Shown here one piece after another: positions 44,011 through 54,639 of a DNA stretch of 64,000 nucleotides (its first letter is position 1; each line of letters opens with the position of its first letter). The stretch is from Aquatica leii (taxonomy: Eukaryota > Arthropoda > Insecta > Coleoptera > Lampyridae), in NCBI GenBank assembly GCA_035610365.1, contig CM069435.1, forward strand, positions 15,303,123 to 15,367,122, given 5' to 3'. The translations under genes were made by a program, and so were the position numbers. Under the pieces are notes generated by a model that worked only from the letters and a program-made list of their open reading frames with translations, did no database searches and was not told the DNA's origin.

Positions 44011-46980
44011 TAATACCTGAGAGATACGTTCCTGTCCAAAAATGGCCAGGTCAACTACGTAAACTGTTAGGGTAATTTGTGTCCGTAGTTAGATGGATAG
44101 GAAGTCATGGTAAAAAATATTCCACAAAGTGGAGCCCGGTTGAATTGAAACCGACTGTTTGTTTACGCCATATCTGCTCTTCATTCTGTCGCTGGCAATT
44201 TGTGTGTTTTCACAGACCGTTTCAAAGAAGCTAAACAAAGTACGTTTAGCTTCTTTGTCAACTTGCTAACGTAGTCTTCTCCAGCAATTTTTATCTTCGA
44301 TATTCGTTCAAATTGAAGGACGCATGGCAGTCGTATTTTGCGATTGAGTATGACACAGAATGGTGTTTAGCCTATACTTTCATAAACAGATATTAAGAAA
44401 AGGTACTAATCTACACTACACTACTTTGCCTTTGTTTCATTTATCGGTTCAAGCATGTCATCAGATTGAGGATTCAAAAGCGTCGTCTCAGTTTTTTTAA
44501 TTTCCAACGATTGGCAAACTTCTTAAAACAGAGCAGAGTTAAAGTTGCGGCGTTGGTAGGAATGTAATTCCAACAAAACTACAGACGGCAGAAAACCTCT
44601 TTCACTAAAATGTCTGCGACTGTAGCTGCTTTATGATTGGGTATGGCGCAAACCTCTGTCTATTTTGTGAAATAATTGCTACCAAGATGTATTTGTTTCC
44701 CATATTCTGGAAACGACCCTGCCATGTCAATCGTTACTCTCTCTAAATGGTTTCCTACGTTTATACTATTTTATTGGTTCTTTGAGCTTTTTTGTTGGAC
44801 CTCTTCCTGATGCACAAACAGTGCACCTACGGTACCATTTCATGGCGTTCTTTTTGCAGTGGACTCATTAGAACTTTTTCTAATGTCTTCTTGACGCCAA
44901 AGTCTACTGATGTACTATCATGTACCTATGACACTTGGTTTATTCGCACTACCAACTGCACTCTGTTTTCCGTGCCATCGACACTTTCTAGGGATCGCTT
45001 AAGAAAACCGTCTTTTTCTCTCAAAGAGTCCCACTGCGCCCAGTATCATTGAATGTTTCTGTCCAAAGCACTTTCTTCTTCCCAGGTTGGTCGTCGGCCG
45101 TTTACTTTTCAGTTCAAGAGTACTCTTAAAAATAAGCGACAACTAACGCAGTTGTTCCCGGAGAGTGAGTCGCAGGCTTTGTGATGCTAGATTATAAATC
45201 AAATCTAAAAAAACGCCAAACGATGACAGACTAAATTAGGGAGATATTGTTTAACTTTATCCGCAGCTGGAAAAGAACAAATAACACGACAGAAGTGATC
45301 ACAGAATATATATTTATTTTATAAGAGGACGAAGACGGTACATAAGTATAGTTGTATAAACGTTGCAAACAATATTACATGGCTAGATGTCACAGGCCAA
45401 GTATAAGTTACGCTCTTGATTGGGCAATACGTCGCACATCAAAGCGACCAATCAGTTTTACACTTAAAGAAGGAATGACTTTACTTTCTTAAGTTAAATT
45501 ACAAGAATACAAAAATCAAAAGTCAAGAGAATCAAGATACGTACATATGGTCATTCTAACAATCGACATGACCAACAAAGTAGTACTCGTATAAATAGAA
45601 AATGCATTACTTACAGTTTTGTAATATTCAGTAGAGGATTAGCTAATTTCGTACCAGTATGACCTAATATAAAATTCGATACAAAAACGTACATACGGCG
45701 TTATCACAAGTAAATCCTGTCTTTAATTCATAAGATAATTGAAGTAAATGAATGCGCTGAGCTTTCTTCTAATTAATTTCGCACTTATGTAGATATTTCT
45801 TTCAATAAAATTGTGTTCAACCCCTGGACTTCAGCGACGTGACTTAATGGAAACTTTCCAAAACTCACAGATGTTTTATCATCGCCTGCGATAAGGGTCA
45901 CAAGTGAAGGGGTGAAGATTCGGTAAAGAATGAATTTAAACCTTCAATACAAAAGAAATTATATAAGCACATAACCAAAATGAGCTTTTCCTCCGACACA
46001 AAATCCGTGTTGCACAAGACGTTACCGAAAGAGAATGAAAATCGCGCTTTTACACATTTGACAATCGACTACGAAAAGTGGGCGTGTCGAGGACAATATT
46101 TATAATCCAAAAATTTTAACTTACCAACTTTTTAACATAACAAGTCATACTCTTAAAGTCTCTTAATTTATCTCACTACCTCTCCATTTTAAGACGGCAG
46201 GGTCAGTTCTTAGTAAAAATTTGCTTCCATACAAGTACCTATAAAAGTGCTGTAGACTTGACTACTGTTAACAATTTTCTTCTAGTCACGCAATAATTTG
46301 TTTCTGCCTTAGATAAAATTTTGTTGAAACACGTAATGATTTTTTCTTGTCTATCTGTTGGCGAGTGACTAGAGCTTGTTTTAGTCATTGAAAAGGATTT
46401 TTCCAGCTTTCATTTTATCTAAATTTTGCTCTTTCTTCTATTAGTTTTGTAATAAGTTTGGCAATATTAGTAAATCTAAATAAAAATCGTCTATAATAGA
46501 TGCACAACCTAAGAAAACTTCAGACCTAATGTTTGTAGATTGGTTTTAACCATGCTCGCATCTTGTCTAGGTCGGCCTTTGCTATATCTCTAGATACGAC
46601 TTTTTTCTTAAATACGTGGTATTTCTTTAGCCTTACGTTTTAACTTTGCCTTACGTAGACGTTGGAACACTTCTTTCAGGTTTTCAAATGCTCGTTAAAC
46701 GACTTTCTAACCACAATCACGTCGTCTAAATAAAGCATGCACGTCTTCCGAGACAGTCCTTGTAAGATAAACTCAATTAAACGCTCAAACTTTGGGGAAA
46801 CGTTATATAACCCAAAGGATCTTTTCAAGGTTTTTGGTTTTCAATTCCACCTGCCAATAACTCCTCAGATCCAACGTAGAAAACCATTGAGGTTTGATAG
46901 AGTGATTAAAGTATCGTTAATTTTTGATAAAAGATAACTGTCCTTTTTGATCACATCGTTAAGCTGTCTGTAGGCTACGC

Positions 46981-47223
46981 CAGTGGTTTTCAACCTTTTT
47001 GCTACGACGGACCATCAAAAGCTTTTAAAAAATTTGGCATCAACACATGATGAAATTAAATGATGGGAATTAAAAGTTAAAATTTTAATTTTGAGAATAA
47101 AATTGTCACCTAACTTAAAACTTCAGACTACAAGATTTTCTTTTAACTTGTCGAGGAACGATAACAGACGCTACTCTTACCAATAGCTTCACGGATCCCT
47201 GTGGGTCAAATTGAAAACCGCTG
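46981..47223. mobile_element. hAT-type MITE in copy B (243 bases)
   Basis: The ends CAGTGGTTTTCAACC and GGTTTTCAATTTGACCC (right end, reversed, after CCAGC) form terminal inverted repeats CAGYGGTTTTCAA. The 8-base flanks GGCTACGC (46973-46980) and GTCTACGC (47224-47231) differ at one base and form a hAT target duplication. Removing the block restores continuity with the pol sequence of the family. No coding capacity. Confidence 0.88.
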
Positions 47224-47684
47224 GTCTACGCAAAACCTCGTTGATCCGTCTTTCTTCTTCACTAGTACCACTGGAGACGCCCATAAACTATTTAAAGGTT
47301 CAATCCCACCTCTATATCCGTAATTATTTGTTCGGATTCTTCTCGTTTTGTCAACGGAATTCGAGGTAGATGTTCTATAGTATTAATTTTATGCTTCACT
47401 ACGTTAGTTCTTCTTTTGGAACCACTTTCTAGCTCAAACACATCTTGATACTGCTAGATCAACACTTTAACTTTAGCCAGCTGGTCTTGACTGAAGTTTT
47501 GGCACTTGAAGGTAAGAATGTTTTACACTTTGAGATACTAGGTTACATTGGTCTTACAGGCTCTTCGTTTTCAACGTCACTGGATCTGAGCTCACATAAT
47601 GTATTGAAAACTAGTAATCCTTTCTTAACCAATTCAGTCGCTTTCCATTAGTTCAATAGCGCGAATGTAGTCTTTTTGGAGATT

Positions 47685-48060
47685 TTAATCCAGACGTTGC
47701 ACCACCATACTTTTAATCGTTCCAGACAAAGTCACGCATTTACTTAATAAAACTAGCACGGTTGTCTTCTCTGACGAATAAAAAGGTATTTCTTCATCGT
47801 CGATGTTCAGGACATTGTTTTTCATATCTATATAGAACCCATACTTTTTTATAACGCCCATTCCTATGATAAATTCTTTCGTAATGTTGGCTACCAGTAT
47901 TTGATCGAGGAGTTCTCCATTTTCCAAACCAATAGTCATTCTTACTTGTCTGTGAGTAGGTATTTCTTTGCCCACCGTCGTTCAAAGTCGTACTATTACT
48001 GGTGATGCTTTCCCATTTTTCAACAACATGCCAGGGCAAATGATGGTTTTTGTTGCTCAC
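47685..48060 (-). pseudogene. Protease-region remnant of Gypsy copy B
   Basis: The 47685-47975 frame contains GKEIPTHRQVRMTIGLENG and IGMGVIKKYGFYIDMKNN, which parallels the retropepsin region of copy A (56098-56403). The aspartic active-site turn lies just upstream, about 48065-48090, with its codons altered and a stop in the middle. It is broken. Confidence 0.75.
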
Positions 48061-48242
48061 GTGTCAACCAGTAACTAAACACTTTGTTCATTGATTTTGT
48101 TTTCTGGAAGCTTTTCTAGTCCTCTTTTTAACCTAGTAGAGCGTCACCGTCCACTTTCCCGCAGTTCTATTACGTTACGTTTCTTTCCCAAGCTACTTGT
48201 TTTTGGAATGCACGTCGCACTATTCTTGAATAGTTTCTTGAC

Positions 48243-48302
48243 TGGATTCAAACACCTTTTATATTACACTTTATCTGCTTCAAGAACAATTCGACAGTTA
48301 CC
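48243..48302 (-). promoter_or_regulatory. LTR promoter of copy B: heat-shock-like element and TATA
   Basis: TTC (48289-48291), AA, GAA (48294-48296), CAA, TTC (48300-48302): inverted pentamers with one extra spacer base. Downstream on the minus strand are the shared word CAGATAA and TAATATAAAAGG (48256-48267), a TATA box. Same arrangement as in copy C. Functional response is inferred only. Confidence 0.5.
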
Positions 48303-48840
48303 TTGAATTATCTTGAATGATCTTGAAGCTTTTCATAATTAAAAACTAGAGTATTCATTATTTACATTGCTTGTATAAATACTAAAAGCTTTTATAATAT
48401 ACAAAATAATACAATTAGTGATAAATACACATTAGTTATGCGTTGTACCAAAATTGAAACATTAGATTAATTATTATATTAAAGCGTAATATGTAGGTCT
48501 AGTAGTGCGTGCGTACGACTAACCTCAAAACAAAAAAGAAATTATATATAAGAAACAAAGTACTTGCCTACAATCAGCGTTTCCCAATATGCGATTAGCT
48601 AATGGCACATCCAACTAAAATCTCCTAAAATTTTTGCAAATTAAACTAATACATATATAGACAGGTACCGTAAATAAATTGCTCAGTTACATACGATAGA
48701 TTAACAAAACAAAGTGCGTTAAGTTTTCCGAAGTTAGTTACGGTATCTCAACAGGTGTGCGGCGAGTGGCATTGTTAATGGCGCGTAAACAGTGAGAGTG
48801 GCTACTATACAAGGGGCAATTTGCTTACCGCTCTTGATAT

Positions 48841-48863
48841 TTCTCTCTCTCTCTCTCTCTCTC
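48841..48863. repeat. (TC)n microsatellite
   Basis: About eleven TC units. It lies within, or at the edge of, the degenerate non-LTR fragment that follows. Confidence 0.95.
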
Positions 48864-49650
48864 AACACAAATGTAAGGATGTCTTGCACTTGTTCTACAA
48901 ATACTCACGTCTGAAATCAAACCTTCACAAAATGCATGTTGCGAATATCTTCGACAATGCAGTCATTCCTATGCTCACTTATGGCTTAGACATTTGGTAC
49001 CACAGACATCGACATTCCCAAGTGGTCAGGAAACTGGCCTTGCTCTAATCTTTGTTCTTGAGAACTATCCAAGGGGCGTATCGCACTGTTTCCGTAGATA
49101 CCCTCTGTGTTATTTCTAAACATCCCTACATCTTCTTTTGCAGGAAATCTACTGCACCAAAGTTCTTCGCAAGGCTGGTTCGTGCAATTTTCTTGACCAG
49201 CACGTTTCAATCGACGATTTTTCTTTTCAGCGGTCAAGCGTCACTTAAAGGTTTTGATCTTGGGTGAATGGCGGCGGCTGTGGGACACTTTCTATAAAGA
49301 GCGTAATGCCTATTCACTTACCCCTTACTACATCCTTACTTGGGTCAGAATGCCCCATGTCCCTGGACGAGAGGCGCTCCAAATCCTGTCTTCACACGGC
49401 GGACTTTGTTGTTATTTAAAGCGCATTAGCGTTTTGGATGACGACAGGTGTCCGTCGTGTAGCGTTCTTGACACTCCGGCGCATGGGATTCTCGCTTGTA
49501 ACAAATTCGATGAGGATCGGCGTGCCTTGTCATCCATTGTCAGCCTATATCCTGATTCCCCTTAGGCTATCCTCATACTGGTGCCTAATGTTAATGTATA
49601 TAGACCATTCGCAAAGAGAGACCAGAGTCTACAATAAGAATAAAGTTTAA
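48864..49650 (+). pseudogene. R1/I-type non-LTR retrotransposon 3' remnant
   Basis: Consecutive plus-strand frames give, in order, NIFDNAVIPMLTYGLDIWYH (the region after reverse transcriptase), QGAYRTVSVDTLCVISKHP, WRRLWDTFYKERNAY and CPSCSVLDTPAHGILACNKF, the terminal CCHC box of R1/I-clade ORF2 proteins. Stops at about 49049 and 49266 and frame changes make it non-functional. It is in the opposite orientation to the remnant at 42.3 kb. Confidence 0.8.
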
Positions 49651-50685
49651 TTTTTTCTAACGTACTATGCATGGTTTTGTTTATTTTCTTACAAGAACGC
49701 TATGGCAAAGTAGGTAGTTAATTATCATTAACAGCATGAATTTTATTTTAGAATCATTTATTTCAGTATTTTTATTTTGAATAACCCTTTTAGTTTCAAT
49801 TTCGCCGTAGCTACTTAACTAACTCTGCCTCTCTCAATTCCTGTACATTTTTTTAAGTCCTTTTCCCACCTACTTGGTTTTACGCTTTAGAAGCGAGGAT
49901 AAGCCGAAAGGCAGTTGCCTTGTCCTTTCAACTGAAACATTTTCTTTTTCTTACCTATCCTATTTGTGGCAAACTTGTACCAAGCAAGTTCGGGTGGTTT
50001 GGTGGGTCCACATCCTCCTCCTCTCTCAACGCAAACTTAGTAAAGCATTTTAAGATGTCAACGAGTAAAGACATAGTGCATCTATTGAAGAGAATTGTAT
50101 CTTAAAGAAAACATTTGGGTGTAGATACAAAAAACTGAGGAGGAGTAAACGGTCTGGGGTTTACCCAACGAACAAAAGAAGACGAACCTTTGGAGAGTAT
50201 TGCCATCTAAGCCGTGCTAGGCGGCGCGTTTCAGTGTTGCTCACAGCTCAGACCTATCGCACTCACTATCTTCAGAATTGTACGCATACAAATAAGTCTT
50301 GATGTCAGCGAGGCACCGCTCACGCCGTCCGCTGCTCGACGCTCGTATTATAGCTAGAGCCTAATTCGTGCATGCCTTATTAGTTTGTCATAAGAGTTTT
50401 CCACGATAAAAAAACCTATGCAAGTAACCAAACTTGCTACAATAACACAGAAAAATCAAATCGCGCTGTAAAATGAAAATGTATTTATATCCGAGCATAT
50501 TTCTCACAACATATACATCCAAAAACGCAAATTATGTACTCAACTCTGACATTAACACACGTCTAATTTCTTAACGTTCAAAACGAAAGTGTATTTAACG
50601 ACCTCTGGTGTGTCAAAATATATTATTGTTGGGCGAAATTCTTATAATACTAAAATATTTTTAACATAACATTTTCATGTAAAAT
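49651..50685. other. Intergenic, no gene recognised
   Basis: Unique-looking sequence with no supported frame; the small ORF at 49920-50105 has no recognisable content. A locally GC-richer stretch lies at 50200-50350. Confidence 0.4.
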
Positions 50686-50689
50686 TGGC

Positions 50690-51115
50690 TTTTCTAAGAT
50701 GCAGAGATTTTTCTGGTCTAGCTGCTTCTTCTGTTCGTTAAACTCAGTGGAATTAATTTTATTCATTATCTTAGAGCCTAAATTTTCTGAAAAAAATTTC
50801 TTAAAGTATTTGTATTTTACCAACGGGTTGGCGTTTTTTCTGTACGTTAGAAGATTGTACTGCTCTGGTTCGTGTTTTTGCAGCTACAATTTATGTATCT
50901 TTGCCACATTAAATTCTGACTGTAGGTTTTTATTTTAAAAATATAGTAGGATTTATATTTTGAAAAACTAAGTATTTGTTCCCGAATTTTTGTATTGGTG
51001 TCTTTAGATATTCTTGTTGGCCTGTTGTTGTGCTTTCCTCTAAGGTCTTCAAGAGGTGTGTTATTGTTAACAATCAGGTTCTTTTGAATACGTTCCATGC
51101 GGCTTTTTGCGATTG
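50690..51115 (-). pseudogene. Fragment of a dispersed arthropod repeat-encoded protein
   Basis: The minus-strand frame at 51098-50847 holds LEDLRGKHNNRPTRISKDTN and REQILSFSKYKSYY. This resembles, by recall, a protein family often seen in insect repeats (D-RGKHxNRPxKI followed by IxSFPxxxSHYS). A further piece, LVKYKYFKKFFSENLG, lies in another frame near 50.8 kb. The frame breaks mean it is a remnant. I cannot name the transposon class with certainty. Confidence 0.4.
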
Positions 51116-51481
51116 CTTGAAGAGAAAATAGTACTGGTTTGCATATTTTTTGCTCTACGAAGCCGCATTCTAACTATTAAATTCTTCCTGGGTGGCTGGT
51201 TCTTGCATTAGACGCTTCAATTAATGATAAAAACAAATTAATTGTATGTCGTATCAAAATTACAACGCTAAATTAAAATTTAAGTGAAAATTACGTCCTT
51301 GTTATACGTAAATTGACCCTAACAAGATAAACTAAATACAGTGTTGGTTTAATATATATTTAACCTTATTTTGAGACAATTTTCTATAATTATTTTGTTA
51401 AAACTATCATCTTGGTTTAATGTAAGTAATTCGTTATTTTTTACCTAAATGTTAAGTGCACCTTATTACAGTTTATCATAA
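51116..51481. other. Short flank left of Gypsy copy A
   Basis: AT-rich, no ORF. A stretch near 51221-51360 (ACGTAAATTGACC, CAGTGTTGGTTTAATATA) reappears near 60069-60120, just beyond the right side of copy A, so an older duplicated sequence flanks both sides. Confidence 0.4.
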
Positions 51482-51485
51482 ATAT

Positions 51486-51924
51486 TGAAACGTTCGAGAA
51501 ATTATTTTTAAGAGCGTTCTCAAAGTTGTTACTCATTTTCCAGAACGTTCACCGAAGAATGTGGAACAGTCGCGAACGTTTCGCCAAAATGTATAAATGC
51601 GGTGCAAACAAATCATAGGGCAGTTATTCCCGTAATGTGAAGACGGCAGTGTTAAGAAGATTATTCAAGTTGAAACAAATTTGTAATTAACGCGTGTTTG
51701 AGATAAATATACGGAGTATAACCTTGTACGTGACTTTAAAGTAAACAAGTGTAAGTGTTTAGATAAATAGAAGTTATCCGCGGACTTTATCTTCGTGTAA
51801 GTGATAGTGCGATATAAATTAGTGTAAGTGTTTTTATTAAATATCCTTAGATTTAATTAATTCGGTTAGTTATAAACGTGTACATATTTTTAGTATAAAT
51901 AAATTAGTAATAATAAACGTTATA
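51486..51924 (+). repeat. 5' LTR of Gypsy copy A
   Basis: Long direct match to 59265-59708, with scattered substitutions and small indels (for example TTATCCGCGG against TTTATCCGCGG). It contains a TATA box at 51592-51598 and AATAAA near 51706. It ends AACGTTATA where the 3' LTR ends AACGTTACA, so the terminal CA is mutated here. Confidence 0.93.
51493..51598 (+). promoter_or_regulatory. LTR promoter of copy A: heat-shock-like elements and TATA
   Basis: TTCnnGAA at 51493-51500 and a perfect three-unit TTCCAGAACGTTC at 51538-51550 are followed by further GAA pentamers (51554-51576). TATAAAT at 51592-51598 lies about 40 bases downstream. Alternating nGAAn/nTTCn repeats are the binding site of trimeric HSF. 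Response to stress is an inference. Confidence 0.6.
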
Positions 51925-51925
51925 G

Positions 51926-51942
51926 TGGTATTAGGTGTCCGG
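51926..51942 (+). other. Probable primer-binding site of copy A
   Basis: TGGTATTAGGTGTCCGG starts two bases after the 5' LTR, with the TGG that pairs with a tRNA CCA end. I could not assign the tRNA. Confidence 0.45.
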
Positions 51943-52188
51943 TTATAACCCATGGAAATCGTGTAAATAAATAAATCTGTTCGCGATTTGTAGTGTAAAT
52001 ACCATTAAGTAATTTAATACCGCTTCCGTAATAAAAACATTGATTGCGTAACTGAATAAAACTTTAGTTCGCGTGTTTGCTTATAGCGTTTAATCTTTGC
52101 TGTTTCATTTCGTTAAACTAGTGTCGGGTTTTATTAAAATATAGTGCTATTAAACTTTTGTTTCATTACAATTAATGCCATTAAATTT

Positions 52189-54470
52189 ATGCCAGTGACG
52201 CGTTCGCAAGCAGTTAAAATGGATTCAAAAATATTTGAAATTTTCAAATCAATAAATAAAAAAATGGGAGAAAATTCGCCGAAAATAGAAGAAAAGTTGT
52301 TACGTGCATAAATTTAAATAATGCATTACCCTGTATATTGGTTTAATTAAAAATTACTTTTATATTTCTCGACGCCATCTATCGGATTCGTTGGTCACTT
52401 TGTATTGAGTAAGCGACATCCGGCGAGGACCGGCATTTTGACTTGAACATCGTACCTGTTATTATCTATGTCTGCGTGAGTGAAAGTTCGTTCTCTAAAA
52501 TCATCCACGTGTTGGGACACGATGGAAATTAGTAGTTTCCTTAAATAACTAATTTGTTCACGCAGAGTAAGTGGATTGTGTTCTTTCTTTAATTAAAGGT
52601 AATTTTTATGTCTTTTGTCAGCGCCATGTGCTACCTCCATGATTAGGGGTATTCTTATCGTTACCTAAAATCCTCAAGGGAAAACTATAATCGTAAGCGG
52701 AAGCTTCTAATTACTGGATACGATTGACTTCTATTCGGAGGCAATTAATACCTCGATGACTATCACCTTGTTCGGAAGATCCTAATTACTGGATACGATT
52801 GAATTCTATTCGGAGGCAATTACTTAACACCACCATAGGCGGAAAATTAATGTAACAGCATACGATAAGTGTCGGTTCGATTACTGTCCCTTAAATGTGT
52901 CTTTTATTTGTAGTTTGTGAGTCGCCAGGTAGACACGATTATTTTTCAGGAAGTTTAATTGCAGGAAGCCAGTAGGAAAAACGTTTTTCTGAAAGTCGCC
53001 CTGGAATTTGGTAAGTCAATTGTTACTATTTACTCGTTGTCGCTACGGTGTATACTCACGACTGATTATCATTACTAATCGTACGTTCGATTTGATTTGT
53101 TGCTTGTTATTGTTACTAAATTAGCTTAAGTAAATGACTTATCGCTTGCTGCTTATAACCACCGTAAATTATTATTATTAATGTTACTTATTGATAAAGT
53201 TTTATATATGTTTTGGTGGCTACACTTTTGTTTGACGTGTAGTGTAAGTTGCCGATCCTGCTGTTATTCTATTTTGTATATTCTCGCTAGTACCTACTTA
53301 GATTTGGCTATTTAACGTTTACTATATTTATCGTGATAGAGTAATTAAAGTACAATTGTTATTAACGATTTAGTTTTTCTCTTTCTTTCGCTTCTTTCAG
53401 CATTACGAACCTAACATCTTGTTACAAGTATCCTGTTCTGTCCTGAGCAAGATAAAAAATTACTTTGGGATAAGCTCTGGCGCCCTGCAACATCTTTTCT
53501 GTACTTAGTGTGGACCTCCCCTCTCTCCGATTATTGCGAGTTGGCCGTGCAGGTTCGTAAAATACCTAAAGCTTGTAACAAAGTTTCACGAAAATTCTCA
53601 GAAAATGAAAGAAAATTCTAGAAGTTTAAAAGAAGAAATACGAGCGAGCGTGGAAAATCAAATAAAGACTATTGAGGAACAAATACAAGTTAGTGTAAGA
53701 AATCAAATCAAAATTGTTCAAGAGGAATCTCAAGCTGACATGTTAAATTTAAGAGAAGAAATATGCGAAGTTTGGAAAACGGAAAGCAATCTATGAATGA
53801 GAAAATTGAAGCAATAGAGGGCAAACTAGAAGACAGAATGAAACTGCTTAAAGAAAGAATAAATCAAATGAATTGACACGGAAGCGTCACGAGTAAACAT
53901 TTAATAATCGACCAAAAAGAAAAACCCACTCACAAGTTTAAAGTTGTACCTCCAAATTTTGATGGTAAAGTTCCATGGTCAATCTACTAGAGGCAGTTTG
54001 AAGCGGCGTCTTTAATAGCGTCCTTACTTGGAGAAGCTCTAGGAATCTTACAAACTGTTCCTGATCACATACAAGAAAATTACGAACTTTTAATTTTACG
54101 TTTGGAAATGAGATATGGAGATGCTCATCTTCAACAAGTGTACCAAGTTCAAATTAAAAGTCAGATTTAGAAAGCTGCCAAAACTCTTTAAGGGTTTGAG
54201 GCTGACATCGCCAGATTAACACGGCTTACGTATCCTACAGCACCAGGTACCTTCTTGGAGCAGTTGGCTATTCAAACCTTTGTAGACGGCCTCCGAGACA
54301 GCGAAACTTAGCAGACTCTCTGGTTAGCTCGACCGAAGACATTGGATGAGGCTTTGGTGCATGCTTTGGAGATTGAAGCAGCAAAACAAGCATCGCAACA
54401 AGGCAAGGCATCGAAGAGATAGCGCGACGAATACTTCGGAAAAGAGAAATGGAAACTTTGAACTACGGTG
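52189..54470 (+). pseudogene. gag remnant of copy A, interrupted by solo LTR 1
   Basis: It opens at ATG 52189 (MPVTRSQAVK) and runs 36 codons to the solo LTR at 52298. It resumes after 53580 with a charged, heptad-like coiled-coil region (53605-53796). Frames to about 54460 resemble a capsid domain (PPNFDGKVPW, LETVP-like and RLEMRYGD blocks). A stretch with NYGEIGHVRRH near 54460-54500 looks like a CCHC knuckle whose cysteines are lost. Stops and shifts occur throughout. Confidence 0.7.
52298..53580 (+). mobile_element. Solo LTR, copy 1 (1283 bases), in gag of copy A
   Basis: Begins TGTTACGTGCATAAATTT and ends CTAAAGCTTGTAACA. The flanks AAGT (52294-52297 and 53581-53584) are a 4-base target duplication. 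It carries two copies of a 75-77-base internal repeat (about 52705-52835). The gag frame resumes directly beyond it. Confidence 0.93.
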
Positions 54471-54639
54471 AAATAGGTCATGTACGACGGCATCGTACTA
54501 AACCCAAGAAGAAGAGCGCTCGAAAGTTTGGAACAAGTTGACCAAAAGAGACAAAATTTAATCTCATCTAGTCAGGTTCTAGAGATTACAATTCTAATGG
54601 CATCGCCGATGGAGCAATTGCATAGCATTTATCTCGATG

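Larger units (their letters stand above)
44120..48350 (-). mobile_element. Gypsy-family copy B (degenerate)
   Basis: Minus-strand relative of copy A. From right to left it holds an LTR-like segment with TATA box and heat-shock-like element (about 48243-48340), a short gag remnant, protease-region sequence (47685-48060), reverse transcriptase (about 46.5-47.4 kb), the RNase H/integrase junction (44.8-45.15 kb, matching 57.5-57.75 kb of copy A) and the integrase C-terminus (44.12-44.3 kb). About 45.18-46.2 kb does not match copy A and is probably a further insertion or unmatched pol sequence. Most of gag and the macro-domain end are missing. Stops and frameshifts are frequent. A hAT-type MITE lies in the reverse-transcriptase part. 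Confidence 0.8.
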
